Assembly (NCBI GenBank): GCA_035771175.1
Contig: CM069603.1
Coordinates: 26,264,286 to 26,328,285, forward strand
Direction: 5' to 3'
Length of the DNA stretch: 64,000 nt
Source of the DNA: Paratinospora sagittata
Lineage: Eukaryota; Streptophyta; Magnoliopsida; Ranunculales; Menispermaceae
The notes under the pieces are model-generated. The model saw only the letters and a list, made by a program, of their open reading frames with translations. It had not been told where the DNA came from and did no database searches. The position numbers and the translations under genes are program-made. Positions 1-9,378 of the stretch are shown here, in pieces; the first letter of the stretch is position 1, and each line of letters begins with the position of its first letter.

Positions 1-2
1 AT

Positions 3-861
3 TCATTCGTTCGTGAGTTGTGGAATCGAGTTGGTATACAGGCATATCTAGAGATGATGCATCCACTAGTTGTTGCAAATTTGTCAGTTTCGACTCATAA
101 GAATTTGGGAGTATCAGTTACATTTCATCAGGTGTGATTTATAGTGTATTACATTGTGATTGTTCTATTGACTGGAAAGTACGAAGATTTTTCATTTTTA
201 AAAAAGTAAGATGTGTTTCTGATTATTCTTTAATTTTTAAGTCTTGATCCAGACACTCTTGCCCCTGATTCACTGTTTTGGAAAAGGACTTTGTGCTTAT
301 GGAATTGATGTCCTGGTTAGAATTGGTACATTTGGCTCATTGATCGTCCAGGAGCTCGTTCAAGTAAATATTCTTATTTTTATCTTTTGCTATTGGACAT
401 TATCATACCTATTTGAGTTCTTGGAAAATGTCTAATCTATCATGTTCTTATAGGATGGAAGTTGTCTCCATGTTCAAGTTCTCAAGCAGTCACATTTGGA
501 CCTTCCAGTGCTTCAGGTACTTTACACATCACAGTTTTAGTTTTTTTTGCTGTTTGTTTCGGCTACATAGTTGTTTGGTGGTTCATATTGCTTGTTTATA
601 ATTGCAAACTGGTGTGCTCTTGTTTGCTATGTTGGGAACTCTACTTCAGAAATTGAAGATAAAGTGCTCTCCAAAACTGATTCTTTTAGGTAACTATTGT
701 AGACTGTGTTAAGTTAGTAACAACGTCTGTTTGCTTTTGGCTAGGTTGCTGCTACAACACTCATAGAAATTTGTACGCGGATTGGACCAGATTTCAGTGC
801 TTCACATGTCCTGCCACAATTGAAAGAGCTATTGCACCGGTTATCGGAAAGGACATGTTAA
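3..861 (+). pseudogene. GFS12: GFS12-like (BEACH/WD40 protein) gene fragment, four exons, degraded
   Basis: Four exon-like blocks with GT-AG borders read in order as part of the region between the BEACH and WD40 domains of plant GFS12-type proteins, a family linked to protein sorting. Exon 1 (3-131) holds ELWNRVGIQAYLEMMHPLV. Exon 2 (253-363) holds TLLPLIHCFGKGLC and DVLVRIG. Exon 3 (454-516) holds DGSCLHVQVLKQSHLDLPVLQ-like residues. Exon 4 (745-861) holds AATTLIEICTRIGPDFSASH and ends at a stop. Compared with what I remember of the family, exon 1 lacks about 18 residues before the VTxHQ segment. Exon 2 lacks about 55 residues between its start and the ELVQ end, so the copy is not functional as read. 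Introns are retained, so it is not a processed pseudogene. It either remains from a gene invaded by the CACTA element next door or was captured by it. Family assignment is from memory. Confidence 0.68.
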
Positions 862-1289
862 GAAGGCAAAAGGCTTATGAAAAAAAATATAAAGAGCTTT
901 CTCATGTACACATGGATCTTCATGAGATCGGAACAACATGGAGATGAAGCATCAGTGACAAAACTTATAGATAGGGTTACAAGTATTGAGGATGACGTTC
1001 GTCAGTTCAAAGAGGATATCTTGCCGCCATCAACAGACCACATCTTAGTTATTGTTTGTTTGCATGATAGACATGTTAATACATTTTGTTACTTTTGCAA
1101 ATTTTGACTTGTGCAAATTTTCATTTTCTGTACATACTACTTCAAAACTTTTTGGTTGTAAAAATTATAATTTTGATGAATGAAATTAATCTTCATTCCT
1201 TCTATTGTTAATTTTTTATTATTAATTCTTATTATTTGTAAAAATTAAAATTCAAAAAATATTATCAAAAATTATTTTATTAGCTATTT
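862..1289 (+). other. Short coding remnant and AT-rich spacer between gene fragment and CACTA end
   Basis: Two short open frames follow the exon-4 stop. One reads RRQKAYEKKYKELSHVHMDL up to about 940. The other, in a different frame, reads RVTSIEDDVRQFKEDILPPS and ends near 1045. Both are charged and helix-prone, like the C-terminal part of CACTA-encoded proteins, but I do not recognise a named domain. The rest is AT-rich DNA without visible genes. They may belong to the CACTA element ending at 1782 (inference). Confidence 0.3.
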
Positions 1290-1782
1290 TGTTATTTTAT
1301 AGCTTCGTATGATATTTAATAGTTAATTTTTTACTTTTACTTACGAATTTTATTGTAAGTAAAAATATAGATTTGTTATATTTTTGTCAACTTTTAGTCA
1401 CGAAACAAAAGTTTTACTTACATAACCTTTTGCTTTTACTTACGAATTTAATTGTAAGTAAAAGTGAAACCTAACCTTTTACTTACGAATTTAATACTTT
1501 TACTTACGATATTAATTGTAAGCAAAAGTGCAGATCTGTTTCATTTTTGTCACCTTTTAGTCACGAAAATAACTTTTACTCACGATTATTTTTCGTAAGT
1601 AAAACATAACTTTTACTCACGATTTTTTTTTTCGTGACTGAAACTTTTACTTACGGTGATTTACTTACGAAACCAATTTCGTGACAATAACAACGAAAGT
1701 CGTAAGTAATTCTTTTACTTACGAATTTTGGACTTTTACTTACGATTAAATTTCGTTAGTAAAAGTTGTTTTTCTTGTAGTG
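1290..1782 (+). mobile_element. 3' terminal region of a CACTA (En/Spm-type) DNA transposon
   Basis: The segment ends in GTTTTTCTTGTAGTG, the reverse complement of the common plant CACTA terminus CACTACAAGAAAA. Before it lie more than ten copies of a short motif, ACTTACGA or its complement TCGTAAGT, in both orientations between about 1335 and 1765. This is the arrangement expected of subterminal transposase-binding repeats. No matching 5' terminus occurs in the window, so the element starts upstream or is truncated. The likely 3-bp target site on the right is TAT. Confidence 0.8.
1768..1782 (+). repeat. CACTA terminal inverted repeat (3' copy)
   Basis: The sequence TTTTTCTTGTAGTG closes the CACTA element; the strand complement begins CACTACAAGAAAA. 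The last subterminal repeat lies only about 10 bp inside it. Confidence 0.8.
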
Positions 1783-2434
1783 TATTGCTCCTCTTAAAGC
1801 ACAACTTTAAGCTTTATCTATCAATGACGGAGACGATAACCAACAAAAATCACATTATCCTCTAGAGCTTCATGACATCCCAGTCATGTCAGAATTCCCA
1901 ATAGTTTTCTTGAACGACCTTCCTGGCCTACCTCCTGTACGAGAATTCGATTTTGAGATAAAGCTCATAACAGGAACCAAACCCACGTCCATTCCACCGT
2001 ATAAAATGTCCAATGTCAATCTAGTTAAATTGGACAAACAGTTGAAGGAATTGGTGGAGGATGGCCTCATAAAAAAAACACATCATCATGGAGCACTCCA
2101 TTATTTTTTGTTCGAAGAAAGGATGGTTCGTTACGACTCTGCATTGATTACCGCAAGTTGAATAATGTCACCATCAAGAACAGATACCCCTTGCCCAGGA
2201 TCGATGGCTTGTTCAACCTAAGCATCAAATTCTTCTCTAAGATTGATCTTCGATCCGGATACGACGAACTTTCGATGATAGAGTCGGGCATTCACAAAAT
2301 GACCTTTTGAACTCCGTATGGTCATTACGAGTTCGTAGTAATGCCTTTCAGTCTAACAAATGCACCTATAACATTTATTGATCTGATGATTTGCATTTTC
2401 CGACCATATCTAGACCGATTCGTGGTGGTCTTCG
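1783..2434 (+). pseudogene. pol: Ty3/gypsy pol fragment (protease-RT linker and N-terminal RT)
   Basis: The frame from 1886 shows the linker before gypsy reverse transcriptase (FPIVFLNDLPGLPPVREFDF, GTKPTSIPPYKM) and then [12 protein letters not shown]. After a frameshift near 2110 it continues as [31 protein letters not shown] and [17 protein letters not shown], ending at DRFVVVF just before the catalytic DD motif. Stops and frameshifts show it is dead. The break at 2434 is where a copia-type LTR begins (TGTAGAACC), preceded by CTTCG, which could be the left target duplication. The rest of this pol gene is not seen on the other side. Confidence 0.8.
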
Positions 2435-4085
2435 TGTAGAACCAATTATCCTCATGTCACTTACAAGAATTTGTCCCTAATATGATAGATATTTTGATCA
2501 TTACAAACCACATTCTGTTTATGATATTACTGCATACAAGGCGTATCTAATCTTACTTGAAGGTTTCAGAAGAATCAATGATGCATGGTGAATGTACTAA
2601 AGATCTACTTGAAGACCATGATCATTTTAAGATATTCGGTAGTATGATTAGATTATGATAGGTTGTAGAACCTTCTATGCTATTTGATTCGGCAATATGC
2701 ATGACTGCGCATTTTTAATCTAATTGATTTTTAATCGTTTGCATATTTGATTTAATCCAAAAATATCATGTCTTATCTTTTAGTCGAGAAATCAAAAACC
2801 GTTGTTATACAGTCTTTCAGGACTCTAATGTTTTAGCAGTGCCCTCCTGGACTTGATGAGTCAGGGCACTGATAAAATATTAGGATATTGTCATTCATTC
2901 AAGGTTGAAGAACTGATTCATCAAGACGCTTTCTTGTAAGTAGTGGCCTAACTTTAGTCAACCTTTGAAAGTGTTAGGAAGCTGACTTAGTTTCAGCTCG
3001 CTGAAAGTTCTCTAAGTTTTAATTAATTTCTATCTTTAAGGACGATGATAGTTATAAGTTGAATAAATTATCAGAACGCTACTTGTATAGGAACGCCCTC
3101 ATTTTTAGAATCAACTTATTAACTTTCAGGACGCTTACTGTTCTTTAGCGCACTTAATTCTATTTAAGTTTATTTTTAAAACAAAGCAGGATGCTAACTA
3201 TCAAAGTAGCGCCCTCATGATTTAACTCGTTTAATCATCAAAGTAAGTTAGGACACTTACGATTTAGTAGCGCCCTCACTTCAATGTTCAGCAGGATGCT
3301 TATGCTTCATGAGCGCCTATAAGGAACAAATTGACAATGTTGATATTAAGCTTCAGGAAGGTAATTCAACAAGGTTAGTGTTCTGACACTAACGCTATTT
3401 TTGTTAACATTTTTCAGAACAGTACAAAAACTTTTCAAAACTTTTTGAATGTTCTACTACTTTGTCAGAACATTCCTTTTTCGTGAATGATCAGATGATT
3501 CAAGTGCTATCGCCTTAATATGCACAAAGTTGAATCGATCCATTTCGGGAAAAAATGTAGACGTTGTATTTGAAATAACCTAGAGCGCCAAAATTCACCA
3601 AGTCCATTGCGCCTCTATTATTTTTATATGTATGTGTTGCTTTAGCACCGAAAAACCACGAATCAATACGAAAATTGATATTCATTCAAAAACATATTAA
3701 TAGTTTTCACTTGTGCAAGAAACTTTTGAAAGTTAGTCGACTTCTCTTTGTGCTTGAGCTTTCGATCATTTTGAAAGAAAAACATCAAGTCTTCTGGATT
3801 GATTGATCTTCATCTTCATCATTTTCAAAATCCATTGGAGAAGACAAAAACTCTGTGAACCTGGTTTTTAGCTAAACTTCATCATACATATTTTGTTGAA
3901 TTTGTAGTAATAGAAGGTTCATTTCAAATCTTTGTAAGTATCTCTTTGATTCTGAGTAAAAGGAATCATATCTTATCTTATATTCAGTTTGCAATGACTG
4001 GTCAGTCATTGGGCAAGAGCAAGTGTTGCTCAAAGTTGTAATGGTCTTCTCACTGTTAACCTAAGAGGTTCATCACTTAGAACAT
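2435..4085 (+). mobile_element. Copia E-type LTR, first of two tandem copies
   Basis: The start TGTAGAACCAATTATCCTC matches the start of the E1 3' LTR (reverse strand, 10,382) and E1 5' LTR (reverse strand, 42,261). Homology with the E1 LTR continues through the GGACGCT/AGCGCCC array, a TATA-like TTTTTATATGTATG near 3620, and the block GTAAGTATCTCTTTGATTC. It fades at about 4085. No primer-binding site follows, so this is a truncated or solo LTR. The right border is approximate. Confidence 0.65.
2820..3330 (+). repeat. GGACGCT...AGCGCCC hairpin array, copy 1
   Basis: About seven imperfect units of the form CAGGACGCT-N(8-14)-AGCGCCCTC are spaced 40-90 bp apart. The halves of each unit are nearly complementary, so each can fold on itself. 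Many units show CG to CA or TG changes (GGATGCT), as expected after cytosine methylation. Confidence 0.7.
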
Positions 4086-4544
4086 ACCTAAGTATACTTG
4101 ATGAAGTATATTTTGATGATCACAAACAAAATCACTTTCGGTGCTAACTAGCTTTTATCAAGAACCTATCTTGACACCTCAGGAAAGAAAAAATCAAAAA
4201 AATGATTCGATCAAGCTCCAAGTCTTCATCTTTCGATCAACGTTCAAGTCATTCAACTCCAACGCAAAGTTCTTATTGAAGATCTCATAATAAAGAGTTG
4301 GATTTAACGATTATGAGAAATATGATAATTACACAGTATTTAAGGTACATCTTTTTCTAATTGACATTGCTCAAATGTTTTCCAAAACCATGCTCAAACC
4401 ACTTGCATATCTGCATGTTTTAATCTTACGATTTACGGTATTTCAAATGATTTAATTATCTTGAAATTTATTGAGTTTTTATTCACATTTATCGTATTTT
4501 TAATCGTGAGTCAAAATTATTTTTCAATAGTCTTTCAAGATGCT

Positions 4545-5255
4545 AATGAGTAAGCGACACTCTCCTAAACTTGATAAGTTATGACGAGGATAGTTCATTA
4601 GGACACTGATAACATTCAAGGTTAAATTGAACTGATTCATTAGGACGCTTACTTGTAAGTAGCGGCCTCCCTTTAGTCAACCTCTGAAGTTGTCAGGACG
4701 CTGACTCAGCTTCAACTTATTGAAAGATTCCTAAAATTCTTCAAAGAATGTATCTTTGAGGACGCTGATAGTTATAAGTTGAATAATCTATCAGGACGCT
4801 ACCTTGCTAGGAGTGCCCTCACCTTTGGGAATCAACTTAATAACTTTAAGGAGCCTAATTGTCCTTCAGCACGTTTTGTATTGTTCTTCAAACATTTTAA
4901 ATATGTGGTAGGACGCATACATAATTGTACCGCCCTCGTGTTGTGTTTTATGTTTTAACTGGTAGGACGCTTACTTGGAAAGTAGCGCCCTCATGTACTA
5001 AATTATTTTAAAACATAGTCAGGACGCTATCTGTGCATTAGCGCGCTCAAGGTTTAGTCAGTAATATCGCAAAGAATGTCAGGACGCCTACGAATCAGTA
5101 GCGCTCTCACTTCATGGTTCAGCAGGACGCTTATACATAATAAGCACCCTCAAGGAACAAAACGACAAAACTGATATTATGCGTCAGGACGCTGATTACG
5201 GAATCAAGACGCTAATTCAACAACTGTCACTTTTCTAACAAGTACACTATATCAG
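4545..5255 (+). repeat. GGACGCT...AGCGCCC hairpin array, copy 2 (about 14 units)
   Basis: This is the longest array of this motif on the + strand. One unit at 4965-4990 pairs GGACGCTTAC with GTAGCGCCC around a 7-nt loop, with one bulged T and one A-C mismatch. Another unit at 5129-5145 pairs GCTTAT with ATAAGC perfectly around 5 nt. Stem sequence differs between units while pairing is kept. Confidence 0.75.
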
Positions 5256-6257
5256 TCTATTGTTTCAGAACAGATCTTTGCACAGAGTCTTGTTCAGATT
5301 TATCAGAGATCTTCTCTGATACATGAATTAAGTTTTTCTAAAACATTCATTTTTCATGTAATCTGAAAAGAACCTGAATGCTAATGAAAATTGCAGTTGC
5401 CTTTTTCATATAACATTATAGTCGTTGTATGTAAACATTCACACTGTATTCGAATTTCAAATGTCTAACGGTTATTGTGTACCAGGTCTATAAATACAAA
5501 TACTTTGAATCAAACAACTTGCCGATAAATTTTATTGTGCCAAAAACTTTTTGAATGGTAGTCGATGTTTAAAGATTGCAAAATATTTTTCAAATGCACT
5601 AAGTTTTCAAAGTATTCTTCACTGATACTTTACTTAGTCAATAGATTTTTATATTGAGCTTTAATTATATTTTATCTTTGAAAATCTATTTAGAACTGGT
5701 GTCTACTGAAATTCTCAGCCTGGATTTATACTTATCTTCAATCGTGCTGATGAAGGAATTTGAGAAATAGTTCATGGGAAATACAGTTGTACTTGATTTT
5801 ATATCTTAAGTATTGTATTGAACTATATCAGTAGTTGTGTTAACTACTGAACACTGAACCAGAAGTTTTCATGCTTATATACCATATCTATTTTGAAAAG
5901 TGTTTGTGTCTATGATTTACATTGGTCCTACATTTTCTACGCCAATGTTTAATTGGTATCATAATATTTTTGAAGAAGCACTCAATTGATTTGCATATCA
6001 TACACGCTTTTTGAAACTGTACTTAAGCAATACCAAACATTGAAAGGTAAAGGACTGTAAGTGTATTTCCTCTTAGCATTACCTATTTCAATTTATACAT
6101 CTTTGTAATGCTATACACACGAGCTTAATTGTAAAGTTTCTACTCAGTTATAACCAACATTATTTGTTTGTGTTGTAATGCTGGTGTGTTTCTAGATTGA
6201 AACGACCAGGGCAAGTGAATGAAGTTCACTTAATGATTTTAGGGTTGAAATCATGAA

Positions 6258-6504
6258 ATGGTTCTTCCTTATCCCGTAAAAGGAAAACGGTTCTTCCTTA
6301 TCCTGTAAAAGGAACATGAGTTTTATCTCATCCCGAAAAAGGGAAATACAATTCATCCTTAGCCCGTAAAAGGATAGGTTTGCCTTTAACCTGTAAAAGG
6401 ACAGTTGTAACGGTTTGGTTCTCACTTGTAAGAGAATAGTTAGTGGATTGAGAAAATCCTAATCGGGAGATTAGGTAGTGGACGTAGGCTTGGCCGAACC
6501 ACTA
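6258..6504 (+). repeat. Array of 9-nt-loop hairpins, then two larger stem-loops (copia LTR)
   Basis: Perfect short hairpins occur in series: TTCCTT/AAGGAA at 6265-6285 (loop ATCCCGTAA), TTCCTT/AAGGAA at 6294-6314 (loop ATCCTGTAA), ATCCTT/AAGGAT at 6355-6375 (loop AGCCCGTAA), and TTCTC/GAGAA near 6419-6436. They are followed by CCTAAT-CGGGAG-ATTAGG (6458-6475) and by TAGTGG (6476-6481) pairing with CCACTA (6499-6504). The same order recurs in five other LTRs of the window. Confidence 0.8.
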
Positions 6505-6544
6505 TAGATCTTAGTGTGTTTTCTGTTATGCATTTTACTTTACG

Positions 6545-8684
6545 GTTAGTATGTGCATTTAGTTCCAATGTATCAATGAATATCACTAAGTCATTGAAAA
6601 ATCTTGGTTGGGTAATTTTTTATTTTGGTTCATTAGTAAGGCATGGGATGTGTGCAATACTTGTTGATGTTACAAAGATATTTTTGGGTGCATTAAGCTT
6701 CATTTCTTTTTATCCATTTTGACATACCCTTAGTCCTGGCCTTACATTACAAGCTTTATGAAGACTTGTTGATCTTGATTGGTGTGAATCTTATATTAGT
6801 GGAAAGAAGGGTGAAAAACAAGCCTATTAAGTCTTGTTTTGTTTCATTGAGATCAAATTTTCTTTCTTGTTTGAATGATCTATATGATTTATGAGTGGTC
6901 ATGTGTTTGAGTTGTATGCTTTCTTGCTAACTAAGATGGAGATGAAAGCACGTCTTGTAGGATGAAATTCTAGACATCATTAAACTCTTGAAATTTTCCT
7001 AAAGGTGAATGTCTTGTCAATGAAATTTTTTGAGGCCATTGCACTATAGAGTAGGGGTAGAAATTCAGTCACTTGTTGTGCTAGAATGTGAATCTTAGGT
7101 TCTTTTGTTAGGTTTAGTTTTGTTGATATTATTTTGGTTTGTCTGTTCTCCCTTTGCTTGGGACGATCAAAGTCCTAAGTTTGGGGGTATTTGATGAGTT
7201 TAGTTTTATACGTACTATTTTGTAGGAATTTCATTAGGTTTATAGATATATCTTACTAATTTCTAGGTATTTTGGCTTAATTTGCACATTTAGTGTTTTA
7301 GATACATTTTAGAGTTTTTGTGCATTCTAGAGGTTAATTTTAGTTATTTTCATGAATAGAGTACCTTAGGTTTGTTTAGGAAAATAAATAGGATTTTTAG
7401 TGACATTTGAATAATAGCATGTTTATTTTAGATCATAGGTTCATGTTAATTGTTGATATCTTGTTAGTTAGTTGATTTGCTCACTTATGGTTGTTTTGTT
7501 TTGTAGGTAATAAAAGCTGGAGATTGTGGTGAATCGAAGCCCAAATGATGGTGGAAAGAAGCCAAGAACATGTGCGAGAAATAGACAAGGAAGTGCGCAA
7601 GAATGACGATTGAACAAGAGAAGAGAAGATGGCCAGTATTGTTCTGGGCGCTGCAGCGCTTGGAATGGCACTACAACTCCCAGATTGTGATAAAATGAGC
7701 GGAAAAAAAAGGCGCAGAGCGCTGCAGCGCTCCCGCGCAATGTTATTTTTGTTCGCCTTTGTGTTTGGGCAATTTTGGCAATTCAAATCTTATGCGAAGG
7801 AGAGCATATTATATATCAATTTTTAGGGTTTTTTGTAGGGAATCCATTGGAGAACGAAGCAAGACGGCCAGGTTGCTGTGGAAACAGAAATCGGCTTCGG
7901 AAGCGCGACGGATCGAAGATCTACAATATTTCTAGCACATTTTGTAGAGGATTTTCATGTTTTCTATCTCATTTTGTGTTTTATTCTCCTAGCTATGAAC
8001 TAAATTTGAATTCTAGAGACTACATGCATCTTAGTTGTTTTTGATGGATTGATTATGAATTTATTTCATTGTTAATGCAATTTTCTATGGTTTATTCATG
8101 ATTTTTTATATTTAATGCTTTTGATTCATTGATCATGAATTGAATGAACCTAGATCTAAGGGGCGGCACTCGAGAGAAGGTTCTTTGGGTTGAAAAATGA
8201 TAATTGTGACATGAAATTTATAGGATCGAGAGATTTATAGGATTTTATGAGATCATTTTAAAATCTCTAGAGATTAGAGCATAATTGAGAAATGGATCTT
8301 TATCGAGAGATCGAGACCCAATTTCAATTATAGATTTCAATCCGGCATTCGAGAGAGAGGATTGATGACCATTGGATTTGATCTATAAATCTGGAAAATG
8401 AAGTTAACAATGAATGATTCCAATTAATTCTAATTTGCAACTTACTGAAGTCCATTCTCTAGATCCATTCCATAATTGAATTTTCCTTACTTTAAATTTC
8501 TTTAGTTTCATTTAATTTTTAGCACTTTAATTCATTTAATATCTCCATTTGATTATCTAGATAAAGTTTAAAACCTGTTAAACGGTAGTTGATAAGGTAA
8601 CAATTTCCTGTGGACACAATAACTCGACTCACAATCGGTATATTATAATATAATTGTCATGCACTTGCAATAAAATCACGAACA
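6545..8684 (+). mobile_element. 3' part of non-autonomous LTR element F (internal end plus 3' LTR)
   Basis: 6545-7192 resembles the non-coding 3' internal region of element A (30,650-31,190), including the pattern leading to GGTGTGAATCTTATATTAGTGG and CTTGGGACGATCAAAGTC. It ends in the polypurine tract AAGTTTGGGGGTATT (7178-7192). The 3' LTR follows. The 5' LTR, primer site and reading frame are missing, so only the 3' end of the element survives. The left border is approximate. Confidence 0.7.
7193..8684 (+). repeat. LTR of element F with GC-rich palindromes upstream of a TATA box
   Basis: Begins TGATGAGTTTAG directly after the polypurine tract and ends near CACTTGCAATAAAATC...ACA. It contains the 12-bp palindrome GCGCTGCAGCGC (7648-7659) and the 16-bp palindrome GAGCGCTGCAGCGCTC (7717-7732) in otherwise AT-rich DNA. 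A TATA-like TATTATATATC follows at 7807-7817. Small open frames overlapping this block are best read as by-products of the palindromes. No gene is seen in 7830-8684. Confidence 0.75.
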
Positions 8685-9378
8685 CGTTGTAATGTTGGTG
8701 TGTTTCTGGATTGAAACAACCAGGACAAGTGGAGGTAGTTCACTTGATGATTTCAGGATTGAAATCAGGTAGGTTATCTCTTAGCCTTTAAAAGAGAAAA
8801 CGGTTCATCCTCATCTAGTAAAAGGGTAGGTGTGTCCTTAACCTTAAAAAGGATAGGTTATCTCTCAACCTTTAAAAGAGAAATTGGTCCGTCCTCATTC
8901 CATAAAAGGATAGGGGCGTCCTCAACCTATAAGAGGATAGGTTATCTCTTAACCTATAAAAGAGAAACGGTTGTTCTTTATCCCGTAAAAGGATCATGGT
9001 TCTTCCTTAGCCAGCAAAAGGAGCATGGGTTTCTCCTCATTCCAGAAAAAGGAAATTTGGTTCTTCCTTAGCCAGTAAAAGGAACATGGGTTTCTCCTCA
9101 TCCGAAAAAAGAAAATTTGGGTCTTCCTTAGCCAATAAAAGGAACATGGGTTTTTCCTAATCCCGAAAAAAGGAAAATGGTTTATCCTTAGCCCATGAAT
9201 GAATAGGTTTGCCTTTAACTTGTAAAAGGACAGTTGTAACGATTTAGTTCTCACCCGTAAGAGAATCAGTTAGTGGATTGAGCAAATCCTAATCGGGAGA
9301 TTAAGGACGTAGGCTTGGCCGAACCACTATAAGTATGTGTGTCAAACGTTTGCATTTTAGTCTGTGTTCTAATTTGCA
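8685..9378 (+). mobile_element. 3' part of a copia LTR (+ orientation) with expanded hairpin array
   Basis: The start GTTGTAATGTTGGTGTGTTTC repeats 6173-6195. The segment then carries about 15 short hairpins and the tail AATCGGGAGATTAAGG... GGCTTGGCCGAACCACTATAAG. It stops near 9378, where the minus-oriented E1 LTR begins. No genes. It is a separate copy from 4086-6540, because both contain the same LTR segment. Confidence 0.65.
8777..9265 (+). repeat. Expanded array of covarying 9-nt-loop hairpins
   Basis: Units of about 34 bp repeat roughly 15 times. Clear examples: TCTCTT/AAGAGA (8777-8797, loop AGCCTTTAA), TCCTT/AAGGA (8835-8853, loop AACCTTAAA), TCCTC/GAGGA (8919-8937, loop AACCTATAA), TTCCTT/AAGGAA (9064-9084, loop AGCCAGTAA). 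Loop length stays at 9 nt and the stems change on both sides together. Confidence 0.85.

Larger units (their letters stand above)
4086..6540 (+). mobile_element. Second, diverged copia E-like LTR
   Basis: This repeats the landmarks of the preceding LTR in the same order: ATATTTTGATGATCACAAAC near 4110, a second GGACGCT array, a hairpin array, and the tail GGCTTGGCCGAACCACTATAG. It ends around 6540, where sequence related to non-autonomous element F begins. The region 5550-6170 is AT-rich with no coding sequence. The start is approximate because the typical TGTTGAACC border is not visible. Confidence 0.55.

Noticed and set aside
5940..5965. ATTGGTATCATAAT resembling a copia primer site
   Set aside because: Only the first 9-10 bases match, with no LTR end (CA) directly before it and LTR sequence on both sides.
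7468..7826. Three overlapping open frames in LTR F
   Set aside because: They overlap the palindromic GC block on both strands, as a palindrome would produce, and are not conserved in related LTRs.
8777..9265. Regular short repeats that could suggest a CRISPR array
   Set aside because: Repeats are diverged, the hairpins are contiguous without unique spacers, and the DNA is plant retrotransposon sequence.
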